A stretch of 64,000 nucleotides of DNA from the NCBI GenBank assembly GCA_029550525.1, contig JAKPHF010000048.1, positions 124,001-188,000 on the forward strand, in the 5' to 3' direction. Positions 26,182-35,312 of this stretch are shown one piece after another. The notes under the pieces were generated by a model. That model searched no databases. It saw only the letters and a list, made by a program, of their open reading frames with translations, and was not told the origin of the DNA. This DNA is from Planctomycetota bacterium. GTDB taxonomy: Bacteria; Planctomycetota; Phycisphaerae; UBA1845; PWPN01. Within the stretch, counting starts at the first letter, position 1. Each line of letters opens with the position of its first letter. The translations under genes and the position numbers were made by a program.

Positions 26182-27345
26182 TCACGCCTTCCGCGTGGGT
26201 TCAAACGCACAGTACGGCTCTTCCGCCAGGTAGTCGCCGTACTCGTAAAATGCCCGGGCCCGACAGCCGCTGCACACCATCTTGTACTCGCAGCGCCCGC
26301 ACTTGCCGGTGAGCGTGGCGGGGTCGCGGAACTCGTTGAACACACCGGCGTCCCGCCAGATGTCGGCGAAGTTCTGACGGCGCACGTTCCCCACCGCAAC
26401 GGGCAGATAGCCGCAAGGGAACACGTCGCCGTCGTGCGAGACAAAGCAGACGGCCGTGCCGGCCAGGCAGCCCTTGGTAATCGAGTGCAACGCTCCGCTG
26501 GACGCATCGGCGGAAGCGTGCGGGCGGCCGGCGCCGGGATGGCCGCCCGGGTGACCTCCCGGATGCCCGCCGGGGTGGCCGCCGCGGCTCGGCATGGGCC
26601 GGCCCTCGGCCCGGGCCTGCTGGCGGATGACGCGGTAATAGTGCGGGGCACACGTGGGCTTGATCTGCAGGTCGGTCGTTTGCTCGAGCCGGGCGATCAG
26701 ATTCAGCCGGTCCTCGACCTCCTGCGTGGTGAGCATCTGGTCCTCGGCGATCTGTTCGCCGCAACCGACCGGCACCAGCAGGAAGTAATGCACGGCCACC
26801 GCCCCGATCTTCTCAGCCAGCCGCAGGAGCGCCTCGACCTGATCCTTGTTGTGCTGGGCCATGGTGCAGTTGATCTGCGTGGCCACGCCCGCGGCCCGCA
26901 TGTGGGCCAGCCCCTGCATGGTCCGCTCAAACGAGCCGTCCAGGCCACGGAAGCGGTCGTGCGTCTGAGCATCGGCCCCGTCAAGCGAGCAACTGACACG
27001 GTCGAAACCGGCTTCGGCGATCCGAGATGCCATGGTCGCGTCGATCATGGTGCCGTTGGTCGCCAGGGCCGTCAGCAGCCCCTTGCTCTTGGCGTAATGA
27101 GCCAAATCGAAAATGTCTGGCCGCATCAACGGCTCGCCACCCGAGAACACCACCACCGGCCGGCCCACCGAGGCCACCTGGTCGATGAGCGTCATTCCCT
27201 CGGCCGTGCTCATGTCGCTCTTCATGAGCTCACGAGACACGTCCAGCCGTCGGCAGTGAACGCATTCAAGATTGCACCCCGCCGTGGTCTCCCAGAACAG
27301 CAGTCGAAGCGGAGGTGCGCTCTTTGCGGATTGATGGTCGGTCAT
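26182..27345 (-). CDS. Radical SAM/SPASM protein of the AhbC/AhbD alternative heme biosynthesis type, with HPGG-repeat insertion
   Basis: CNLECVHCRR radical SAM motif, FSGGEPLMRPD, C-terminal cysteines GKCGRCEYKMVCSGCRARAF; four HPGG/HPGA units. Confidence 0.75.
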   Translation of the reverse strand: MTDHQSAKSAPPLRLLFWETTAGCNLECVHCRRLDVSRELMKSDMSTAEGMTLIDQVASVGRPVVVFSGGEPLMRPDIFDLAHYAKSKGLLTALATNGTMIDATMASRIAEAGFDRVSCSLDGADAQTHDRFRGLDGSFERTMQGLAHMRAAGVATQINCTMAQHNKDQVEALLRLAEKIGAVAVHYFLLVPVGCGEQIAEDQMLTTQEVEDRLNLIARLEQTTDLQIKPTCAPHYYRVIRQQARAEGRPMPSRGGHPGGHPGGHPGGHPGAGRPHASADASSGALHSITKGCLAGTAVCFVSHDGDVFPCGYLPVAVGNVRRQNFADIWRDAGVFNEFRDPATLTGKCGRCEYKMVCSGCRARAFYEYGDYLAEEPYCAFEPTRKA

Positions 27346-27403
27346 ATGTGCCTATGATACGCGTTTCGAACGACCGTTCCCAGCGAGCGGCTCCGTTCGA
27401 CGG

Positions 27404-30400
27404 ATGTTACGTTGGCGACACAGGATCGGATCGCAACAGAAAGGGCGTCACGTGCAGTTTCACGACAACCGGTTTCACTTGTTCTGGACACCATTCCTCG
27501 CCCGACGCGGCGGGAAGACCCTCCAGGCCGTGGGCCTCGTCTGCCCGCCCGCCCTGGGTTCGGGCGGCGAACTCACCCTGCGCGTCGCAGGCAAGACGCA
27601 CAAGGCCCTCCCGTTTGATCTGCTTCGCTATCCCACCGGTCACGTGGACCAAGACGCCCCCGCGGTTTACCTCTGGCTCGTACCGAAGCCGGCTCGCCCG
27701 GTCACCTGCCGAGCCACCTGGAAAACACCGGACGGCCGGGTGCACAGCGATGCTTTGAAGCTCCGGCCGGCCGAGCCCGTCCGCGTGCACGTGGTCTCCA
27801 AGACGCACGTGGACCTGGGTTACACCGCCCGATTCGAAGAGGTCCTGACCGACTATCGAACCACGCAGTTGGACCGGCTGCTCGGTCTGCTCGAAAAGAC
27901 CGAACACAACAAGCCCGGCCGGCGGTTCGTCTGGACCATGCCGACCTGGCTGCTCGAACAGTGCCTGGACGAAGAGGCGGTTACCGCCGACCGCCGCCGC
28001 CGGCTGGCAAAGTACATCCGCAACGGCCAAGTGGTCTTCGGGCTCATGCCCTTCACGCCGCACAGCGAGTTCTTCGGCCTGGAGGAGATGTGCCGCAGCC
28101 TCTACGGCGCCCGCCGATTGGCCGAACGCTTCGGCGTGCCCGTGCCCCGAGCCGCCAAGCTCACGGACGTGCCCGCCCACACCGCCTCGATGGCCATGGC
28201 GTTCACTGCCGCCGGCGGTCAGTTCCTGCAGATCGGAACCAATCCCGATTCACAGAAGCCGCCTACGCCACAGTTGTTCTGGTGGAAGCTGCCCGATGAA
28301 AGCCGCATACTGTGTCATTATAAAGGCACGTATGGCACGACGCTGCTGCCTCCGCCCGAGTATCCGTATCGCGAGTATCTTGCCCTGCACGTCACGCACG
28401 ACAATGCGGGCCCGGGCGATCTGACCGTCATCGAGCAGATGGACTGGATCGAGCAGCACTTCGATGCCCCGGCCTTCCGCATGGGGCGCCTGGAGGATTT
28501 CGCCGACGCCTTCATCCGCACCCATGGAGCACAACTGCCGGTGATGGAAGGCGAGCCCACCGACTGGTGGATTCACGGCATCGCCAGCCAGGCCGGACCG
28601 ACCGCGCTGGCCCGTCAAGCCAAGGACCGCCTGCCTGGCGTGGAAATCATCAAGACGCTTGCGGAACTCGCATCGGGCGAGGCGAGCACCGATCGCGCCG
28701 CCATGTATCGCCTCGGCTACAAGTATCTGTCGCTGTACACCGAGCACACCTGGGGCGACCACGCCACCGACGCCGACCGGGCGTTCGGCAAACAGAACCG
28801 CTACACCGCCGACGTGGATGCACTGGCCAAGAAGAGCCGCAGCCGCGAAGGCGCGAGCATCCTCGACCGCTGGGTGCAATCCTGGCGTGACAAGACCGCC
28901 CACGCCAACGCCGCCGACGGCATCACCAACGCCCTGGAAAAAGATGTTCTTCGGAACGCGGCCGGCCGGCTCGCCTCGGGCCGTGGAAAGACCGGCATCC
29001 TGCTGTTCAACGTCGCGTCCTGGCGTCGGGGCGGACTGGTGCGCATGAGCGACGCCGACCTGCCCAAGGGCGATTTCGAACTGATCGACGCGAGCACGGG
29101 CGGCATCGTGCTCTACGAGCGGCAGGGTGGGCAGATCGAATTCCTGGCTCCGCCCGTGCCGGCGGGCGGATACCTCTATCTGGAGGTACGCCCGGTGCGC
29201 CGCCGGACCGTGCCCGGTCCCGAGGCAGACTGGAACTCAAAGCACCTCACGCTGCACTTTGAGTCCTACACGCTGCAGTTCCACACCGCCGGCGGCATGT
29301 GCCGATGGCATGACCGGGCCCGCTCGCTGCAATGGTGCTCCAACGAGGCCGAATACCCCATGGGCACGTTCCTCTACGAAATGCCCGGCGGCCGCCGCAT
29401 GCGGGAGTTCGCTCGCCGCGTGCACGGCAATGCCTGGGAGGGCACCGCCGGCTTCTTCAATCGCCACGGCTATGGCGACATGAAGGACACCGGCCTGCTG
29501 GGCGGCGGGACCGCCACCATCACGCCGGAGATCGGTCCCCTGCGCACGCGAGTCATCATCGAAGCCGCCTGCCGTGATCCCAAGGCAGCCGGACGCAAGT
29601 CGGGCAGCCCCCGCCGATACCGGACGACCTTCACCGTCTATCGCGGATGCCGCGACCTGCACGTGAACATCGAACTGCTGGACAAGCCCGCCACGTTCGC
29701 CGCCGAGGCCGGTTACGGCTTCTTCCCGTTCTACGGCAGCGAACCCTACGTCCTCATCGACCGCATCGCTCATCTCGTCGAGCCGAGCGGCGACTTCATG
29801 AAGGGCGTGAACACCGCGCATCTGGCAGTCCATCACGGCATCCGCCTGGAACTCGAGCACGCGGGCATGAACTTCTATCCGCTGCACACGCCCTTGGTCG
29901 GCTTCGGCGAGCCTGGACTGTGGCGCTATGATGATCGGCGCGAATACGAGAACGGCATCCTCTACGCAACGCTGTTCGCCAACGGCTGGGGAACCAACTT
30001 CGCCCAGTGGCAGTCCGGCAACTTCTCGTTCGACTTTGTCTGCCGCCCCACCGGCAACGACGAGTGGGACGGCGGACTCGCCCGGGGTGGACTCGAGGTG
30101 TTCCGGCCGTTGGTGGGCACGGTCGTGCAAGGCAGTGTGAATCCGCCCGCCCGCTCGCTCGTGAAGATCGAGCCCGATCTCGTGCAGCTGGTGAGCATGA
30201 AGCCGGCCGACTTCGATTCCGGCATCGTCCTGCGGTTGTGGAGTGCCGATCCCGATCCGCTCACCGCCGAGCTGTCGTTACCGTTCGCCCGCCCCGGCGA
30301 CTCGATCGAGATCTGCGATCTGCTCGAGCGCCCCACGGGAAAACGTATCCGCGTGGGCAAGAATGGAATCACCAACGTGCCCTTGCGACCGCACGGCATC

Positions 30401-30439
30401 ACCACGTTGCTCGTCAAATCCCCGAACAAGCGACGGTAG
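27404..30439 (+). CDS. GH38-like alpha-mannosidase N-terminal domain glycoside hydrolase
   Basis: VHVVSKTHVDLGYTARFEEV, GHL-style GH38 N-terminal pattern; start may be a GTG near 27452. Confidence 0.72.
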   Translation: MLRWRHRIGSQQKGRHVQFHDNRFHLFWTPFLARRGGKTLQAVGLVCPPALGSGGELTLRVAGKTHKALPFDLLRYPTGHVDQDAPAVYLWLVPKPARPVTCRATWKTPDGRVHSDALKLRPAEPVRVHVVSKTHVDLGYTARFEEVLTDYRTTQLDRLLGLLEKTEHNKPGRRFVWTMPTWLLEQCLDEEAVTADRRRRLAKYIRNGQVVFGLMPFTPHSEFFGLEEMCRSLYGARRLAERFGVPVPRAAKLTDVPAHTASMAMAFTAAGGQFLQIGTNPDSQKPPTPQLFWWKLPDESRILCHYKGTYGTTLLPPPEYPYREYLALHVTHDNAGPGDLTVIEQMDWIEQHFDAPAFRMGRLEDFADAFIRTHGAQLPVMEGEPTDWWIHGIASQAGPTALARQAKDRLPGVEIIKTLAELASGEASTDRAAMYRLGYKYLSLYTEHTWGDHATDADRAFGKQNRYTADVDALAKKSRSREGASILDRWVQSWRDKTAHANAADGITNALEKDVLRNAAGRLASGRGKTGILLFNVASWRRGGLVRMSDADLPKGDFELIDASTGGIVLYERQGGQIEFLAPPVPAGGYLYLEVRPVRRRTVPGPEADWNSKHLTLHFESYTLQFHTAGGMCRWHDRARSLQWCSNEAEYPMGTFLYEMPGGRRMREFARRVHGNAWEGTAGFFNRHGYGDMKDTGLLGGGTATITPEIGPLRTRVIIEAACRDPKAAGRKSGSPRRYRTTFTVYRGCRDLHVNIELLDKPATFAAEAGYGFFPFYGSEPYVLIDRIAHLVEPSGDFMKGVNTAHLAVHHGIRLELEHAGMNFYPLHTPLVGFGEPGLWRYDDRREYENGILYATLFANGWGTNFAQWQSGNFSFDFVCRPTGNDEWDGGLARGGLEVFRPLVGTVVQGSVNPPARSLVKIEPDLVQLVSMKPADFDSGIVLRLWSADPDPLTAELSLPFARPGDSIEICDLLERPTGKRIRVGKNGITNVPLRPHGITTLLVKSPNKRR

Positions 30440-30489
30440 GTGACACTGTTTGAACGTACTCACCACAGAGACAGTGAGACACAGAGAAG

Positions 30490-30525
30490 ACTGGCGCAGA
30501 GATGGCCATCCCTGCGCCAGTCTGC
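30490..30525. terminator. Hairpin between convergent GH38-like and KS genes
   Basis: AGACTGGCGCAGAGATGG/CCATCCCTGCGCCAGTCT, 17 of 18 bp paired. Confidence 0.55.
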
Positions 30526-30553
30526 TTTGATGCTCCGTGGTCGTGATCCGTGG

Positions 30554-31882
30554 TCAGATGCGAGTCACGACGAGGGTGTCGTTCTGTCCCCCGAAGCCGA
30601 AGCTGTTGCTCAACGCCGCGTCCACCCGAGCCTTGCGGGCCTGGTTAGGCACGTAGTCGAGCGGGCAGTTCGGATCGGGCACCGAGTAGTTCATGGTTGG
30701 AGGCAGGATGCCGTCGCGAATCGCCAGCACGCAGGTGATCAGCTCGACCGCGCCGGCCGCCGCGATCAGGTGGCCGAACATGCTCTTGACCGAACTGATG
30801 GGCACCTTCTTGGCATGTTCGCCGAACACGCTGGCGATGGCGAGTGACTCAATCTTGTCATTCTCTTCCGTGCCCGTGCCGTGAGCCGAAATGTAGTGGA
30901 TGTCGGCCGGTGTGAGTCCCGCGTCCTCAAGGGCCAGGCGCATGGCTGCGATGCCGCCCCGGCCGTCCTCGTGAATGTCGGTGATGCGGAAGGCGTCCGC
31001 CGTCGAACCGTACCCCCTGACCTCGGCCAGGATCCGCGCCCCGCGCCGTACCGCGTGCTCGTACTCTTCCAGAATCAGCATGCCCGCGCCTTCGCCGAGC
31101 ACGAATCCGTCGCGAGTACGGTCAAACGGACGACTGGCGGTGATGCACGAGTCGTTGCGGGTCGACAACGCGGTCAACCGGTTGAACCCGGTCACGCCGA
31201 ACGGGTGAATCATGCTGTGCGTGCCGCCCGAGATGACCACGTCCGCGTCGCCGCGACGGATGAGATTGGCCGCCTCACCGATTGCCTGCGTGCTGGCCGC
31301 GCACGCGGTCAGCGTGTTGAAGGTCGGGCCTTGCACGTTGAACTGGCAGGCGATGTGCCCGGCCGCCATGTTGGGGTCCTGCTCAAACTCCCGGACGGCG
31401 TCGAGCTTCTGCCCGGCCACCTCGGCCCATTTGCAGGCGTCCAGGTCGCCTCGTCCGCCGTTGGCCTCGCGGTTCCAGGCCCGCACCGCCGCTTCCACGA
31501 AGTTGAAGAAGTCGATGGGCCCTTCGCCTCCGCCCAGGTAAATGCCCGCGCGGGTCGGGTCCAGACCGTCGAAGCGGTCGAGGCCGGCGTCCGTCCAGGC
31601 CATCTTGGCCGCCGCCAGCGCAAACTGCGTGTTGCGACTGCCGCAGCGATGCCGCTCGGCATCCGCGCCGAGGTACTTGTCGAGGCTGAACCCCTTGACC
31701 TGAGCCGAAAATGTGGTCGGGAATGTCGAGGCGTCGAACAGCTCCGTCGGCGAAATGCCGCTTTCGCCCTTGAGGAGACGCTGCCAGACGGCCTCGATGT
31801 CGTCGCCGAGCGGCGTGATCCAGCCCATGCCGGTGATCACCACGCGACGTCGGCTGCTGTCGGGGGAGTTGCTCGCCACCAT
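30554..31882 (-). CDS. Beta-ketoacyl-ACP synthase (KS-alpha, FabF-like), catalytic residues intact
   Basis: TACAASTQAIGEA Cys, ISAHGTGTEEND His, SSVKSMFGHLIAAAGAVE Lys/His. Confidence 0.9.
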   Translation of the reverse strand: MVASNSPDSSRRRVVITGMGWITPLGDDIEAVWQRLLKGESGISPTELFDASTFPTTFSAQVKGFSLDKYLGADAERHRCGSRNTQFALAAAKMAWTDAGLDRFDGLDPTRAGIYLGGGEGPIDFFNFVEAAVRAWNREANGGRGDLDACKWAEVAGQKLDAVREFEQDPNMAAGHIACQFNVQGPTFNTLTACAASTQAIGEAANLIRRGDADVVISGGTHSMIHPFGVTGFNRLTALSTRNDSCITASRPFDRTRDGFVLGEGAGMLILEEYEHAVRRGARILAEVRGYGSTADAFRITDIHEDGRGGIAAMRLALEDAGLTPADIHYISAHGTGTEENDKIESLAIASVFGEHAKKVPISSVKSMFGHLIAAAGAVELITCVLAIRDGILPPTMNYSVPDPNCPLDYVPNQARKARVDAALSNSFGFGGQNDTLVVTRI

Positions 31883-33220
31883 TTATGCCTCCAACCGCTT
31901 GAGCACCAGGGCGGCGTTCTGACCACCACCCAGGGCGTAGGCCACAGTCAATGCCACATTCACCCGGACGTCGGCAGGCTTGTTCCGGACGACGTTGAGA
32001 GGACACTCCGGATCGAGCGTCTCCACGTTCCGGGCGGCCGGCACGGTGTTGTGCTGCATGCACAGCGTTGCGATGGCCACGTCGATCGCGCCCGCCCCCG
32101 CTCCGTTGTTGCCCGTGAATCCCTTGGTGGCCAGGGCTGGAATCTCCGTCGCCCGGTCGCCCAGGGCCAGCCGCAGACCACGTGCCTCGGACACGTCGTG
32201 TGCCGGAACGCCCGAACCGAACGTCCCGATCAGATCGACCTGGTCGGCCGACAAGCCGGCGTCCTGCAAGGCCTTGGTGGCCGCCAGCGCCAGCGCCTTG
32301 CCTTCCGGATGAGGCTCCGACCAACTGTGCGTGTTGGTGCTGGCCCCGAACCCGACCACCTCGGCATAGATCCGCGCCCCGCGCCGACGGGCGTGCTCGA
32401 GTTCCTCGAGGATAAGCAGGCCACCGCCTTCGCTGATCACTGTGCCGTCGCGGCTCGCGTCGAACGGACGGCAGGCGGACTCGGGCGTATCGTTGTATTT
32501 CGTCGAGAGCCGACCCAGCAACTGCTGACGCATCAGCCCCATGGGGTTGATTTTGCTTTCGGCCCCGCCGCAAATGCAGATGTCGGCCGCGCCGCGAGCG
32601 ATCGTCCGGAACGCTTCGCCGATGGCCAGATGGCTCGACGCTTCCGAGCAGGTGATCGTGTTCGACGGCGCCTGGGCGTCGTGCACGATGGTCACGTGAC
32701 AGCTCAGCATGTTGGGCAGGAACTTCAGCAGCCACAGCGGCGTCAGGTTGTTCATCCCTTCGGCGCCCCATTTGCGGATGCTGAACGCGCCGTTCTCATC
32801 CACCGCCGTGCTCAACGCCCCCGCCAGCTCGCACAGATCCGCACAGATCAGGCCCGCACCGATGTTGGCCCCGAATCGCGTCGACTCAATGTTGGGCGGC
32901 CCCTCGACCTCGCCCCGCTCGATCAGGCACTTGGTCTTCAATCCCGCGTCCTTGGTCGCGCAATAGGCGGCGGCCACCGCGATCTCGATGTCGCGAGCCA
33001 TCACCCGGGCGTTTTTGCGGTACGTCTTGGGGATGTAGTTGCTGACCGACAGCGACGCGATCTGCCCGCCCACCTGCGAACTGAACCGCGACGGGTCGAA
33101 CGCGCTGATCCGGCTCGTCCCGCTCTGGCCGGCCAACAGCGCGGTCCAGACCTCCTCGGTCCCGATCCCGATGGGCGTGACCAGCCCCAATCCCGTAATC
33201 ACCACGCGACGTGATTTCAT
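31883..33220 (-). CDS. Ketosynthase-like protein lacking catalytic Cys/His/His (KS-beta/chain-length-factor-like)
   Basis: Ungapped alignment to the neighbouring KS: TACAAST versus CSEASSH (Cys to Glu), AHGTGT versus TFGSGV (His to Phe), KSMFGHL versus KGFTGNN (His to Asn). Confidence 0.85.
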   Translation of the reverse strand: MKSRRVVITGLGLVTPIGIGTEEVWTALLAGQSGTSRISAFDPSRFSSQVGGQIASLSVSNYIPKTYRKNARVMARDIEIAVAAAYCATKDAGLKTKCLIERGEVEGPPNIESTRFGANIGAGLICADLCELAGALSTAVDENGAFSIRKWGAEGMNNLTPLWLLKFLPNMLSCHVTIVHDAQAPSNTITCSEASSHLAIGEAFRTIARGAADICICGGAESKINPMGLMRQQLLGRLSTKYNDTPESACRPFDASRDGTVISEGGGLLILEELEHARRRGARIYAEVVGFGASTNTHSWSEPHPEGKALALAATKALQDAGLSADQVDLIGTFGSGVPAHDVSEARGLRLALGDRATEIPALATKGFTGNNGAGAGAIDVAIATLCMQHNTVPAARNVETLDPECPLNVVRNKPADVRVNVALTVAYALGGGQNAALVLKRLEA

Positions 33221-33318
33221 GACAGATCCTTGAACTAGAGCATTTCACGGTTCGTGCGGCGCTGCGCCGTGCCCATCGCCTCGAGGTACGTGCGAGACCG
33301 CCGCTGCGGGCGAAAGCC

Positions 33319-33822
33319 CTACGCGTCCGGCGGGGAGCCACCGGCTTTCGGACTGACGTCGATCTGGTACATCCGAAGCAGGCTCTTGAAGTCCTCGGTG
33401 AACACGAAGTTTTCTTCCGGGAAGTCCAGCCCGCTCATGTTGTTGTCGATGTGGCTGAACATCAGGTCGATGCGGCCCAGCTCTTTGCCGTCGCAGTACA
33501 CGGTCCCGCTGATCTGCGCCGCCTGCTCGGTGATCGTGTCGATGGTCGCCTCGTAGCGCAACTGCTGGCCGGGCCGAACCAGTCCGTTGAAGCTGGCCCG
33601 GCGAATCTTGGCCAGGATCACCTTCTCGGCAAACTGCCGCGCCTCGCCCACCAGGATGCCCGCCGTCTGGGCCATGCCCTCGATGATCAGGCTGGCCGGC
33701 ATGATCGGGTAGGCGGGAAACTGGTCGTGCAGATGCTCCTCGGCCAGCGTGACGTTCTTGGTCGCCACCGCCCGCCTGCCCGACTCGAACTCGACGAAAC
33801 GGTCAATCCAGATCCAACGCAT
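33319..33822 (-). CDS. FabZ/FabA-like hotdog protein lacking the catalytic His
   Basis: EHLHDQFPAYPIMPASLIIEGMAQ; Gln where FabZ has the His of HFP; Glu retained. Confidence 0.82.
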   Translation of the reverse strand: MRWIWIDRFVEFESGRRAVATKNVTLAEEHLHDQFPAYPIMPASLIIEGMAQTAGILVGEARQFAEKVILAKIRRASFNGLVRPGQQLRYEATIDTITEQAAQISGTVYCDGKELGRIDLMFSHIDNNMSGLDFPEENFVFTEDFKSLLRMYQIDVSPKAGGSPPDA

Positions 33823-33965
33823 GGTATGCTGTGAGCTCTGAGCTACGCCGGTTCCTGACGCCGGCTGTCTTCGCAACTAGCACAACGGCCGGCATGGGGC
33901 CGGCCGTCGTGACTTTGAGAGCGTTTGTCCCGCACGCATCGCGCGAATCCACGCGGTTCAACCCG

Positions 33966-34355
33966 TCAGGCCGCGAGCTTGGCTTCGATGTAGTTCACCA
34001 GCGTCTTGACGGTGAACAGATCCGACATGCGGTTGACGTCAGGATCATTCTCGAAATTGGTGAAGTCCGCGTGGGGCATCGCCTTCTTGATCTGCATCAG
34101 CCCCGCCGGCGTGAACTTCCCGTTCGAGACGTAATCCGGGTTGTTCAGCAGATCGTCCGGAAACAGCTCGCCGCGCGGAATCTTGATGTTGAAGCATTTC
34201 TCCAGGCGGAAGACGATATCCAGAAAGTCGATACTCTCCGCCCCGAGATCTCCGGTCAGCGTCGCATCTTCGGTGACCTCCTCCGGCTCCACCGCCAGCG
34301 CGTCCACTAACGTCTCCTGGACGCTGCTAAAGATCTCTTCGCGGCTCATCGCCAT
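33966..34355 (-). CDS. Acyl carrier protein-like (extended, 129 aa)
   Basis: LGAESIDFLDIVFRLEKCFNIKIP phosphopantetheine attachment region. Confidence 0.88.
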   Translation of the reverse strand: MAMSREEIFSSVQETLVDALAVEPEEVTEDATLTGDLGAESIDFLDIVFRLEKCFNIKIPRGELFPDDLLNNPDYVSNGKFTPAGLMQIKKAMPHADFTNFENDPDVNRMSDLFTVKTLVNYIEAKLAA

Positions 34356-34480
34356 ATCAGAATACCTCCATGCTGGTTCGCCTTGCGGGCTTCTCTCGTG
34401 CTCTTCTTTTCTCCGGCCGGTGGCAGACCCGCAACGAAACGGATGCCACCTTTCCGTAATGACTGCTGTTCAATGTCCGC

Positions 34481-34954
34481 TCACACCGCCGTCTGGAGCA
34501 GGCTCAACTGCTGCCGAGCCGACGCCACGAGCTTGCGATCGATTTCGGCCATCCCGGCATCGCTGTCCGCGAGGTTCAGGTGGCGAAGCGTCCAATGCGC
34601 CTTGACCATCTCCTGGTCCCCGCATCGCCCGACGCCCACGAACTGGCTGGAATCGGCGTCGATCTTCTTGGCTTCCACCTGAACTTCCAGCACCCGGCCG
34701 GGGGCGACGAAACTCTTGTACGTTACATTCTTCGCCTCGCCCAACACCAGAATGCTGTGAGCGAAATCCTCACTGACCCGGACCAGGTGCATGGACGCCT
34801 GCACCATGGCCTCGATCATGAGCACGCCCGGCAGGACGGGGAACGTGGGGAAATGATCCGCCAGATATTCCTCCGCCAGCGTGACGGCCTTGACCGCCTT
34901 GATCCGCTCGCCCGGCACCAGTTCGGTAATTCGATCGATCAGGTTGAACTTCAT
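34481..34954 (-). CDS. FabZ-like 3-hydroxyacyl-ACP dehydratase with intact catalytic His
   Basis: EYLADHFPTFPVLPGVLMIEAMVQ. Confidence 0.85.
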   Translation of the reverse strand: MKFNLIDRITELVPGERIKAVKAVTLAEEYLADHFPTFPVLPGVLMIEAMVQASMHLVRVSEDFAHSILVLGEAKNVTYKSFVAPGRVLEVQVEAKKIDADSSQFVGVGRCGDQEMVKAHWTLRHLNLADSDAGMAEIDRKLVASARQQLSLLQTAV

Positions 34955-35312
34955 GTATCATCCGCAATCGGCGCCGCGTTTACGCCAGATTACGCCGGGC
35001 AGAGTTTAGACAGCCTCTGGCCATCATGCAAGACCCGTCCGCCGGGCCGAAGGTTGGAACCCATCCCCTGCCCCGAAAACCGGCCCGGCGGGAAGCCGGC
35101 GGTTCGCCCCCCTGCGGGTTGTCTCAGGTAGATTCCGCGGGTACCGTTTTACAGAATCCCGTTCCAGGCACCCGCGACCCGCGGCATCTCGAGCCCCGCC
35201 TCGTCCCCGGTCCGCTCAGAAGCTCCCACTGAACCCGGGAGTGCCGGACCCGGGGGTGAACGAAACGAAGGGTGGACGGAACAACAAGGTGGAAGGGCCC
35301 TGCAGGTTCGAT

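Noticed and set aside
30881-33214. 777-aa plus-strand ORF across the KS genes
   Set aside because: Antisense shadow of two clear ketosynthases; no recognisable domain
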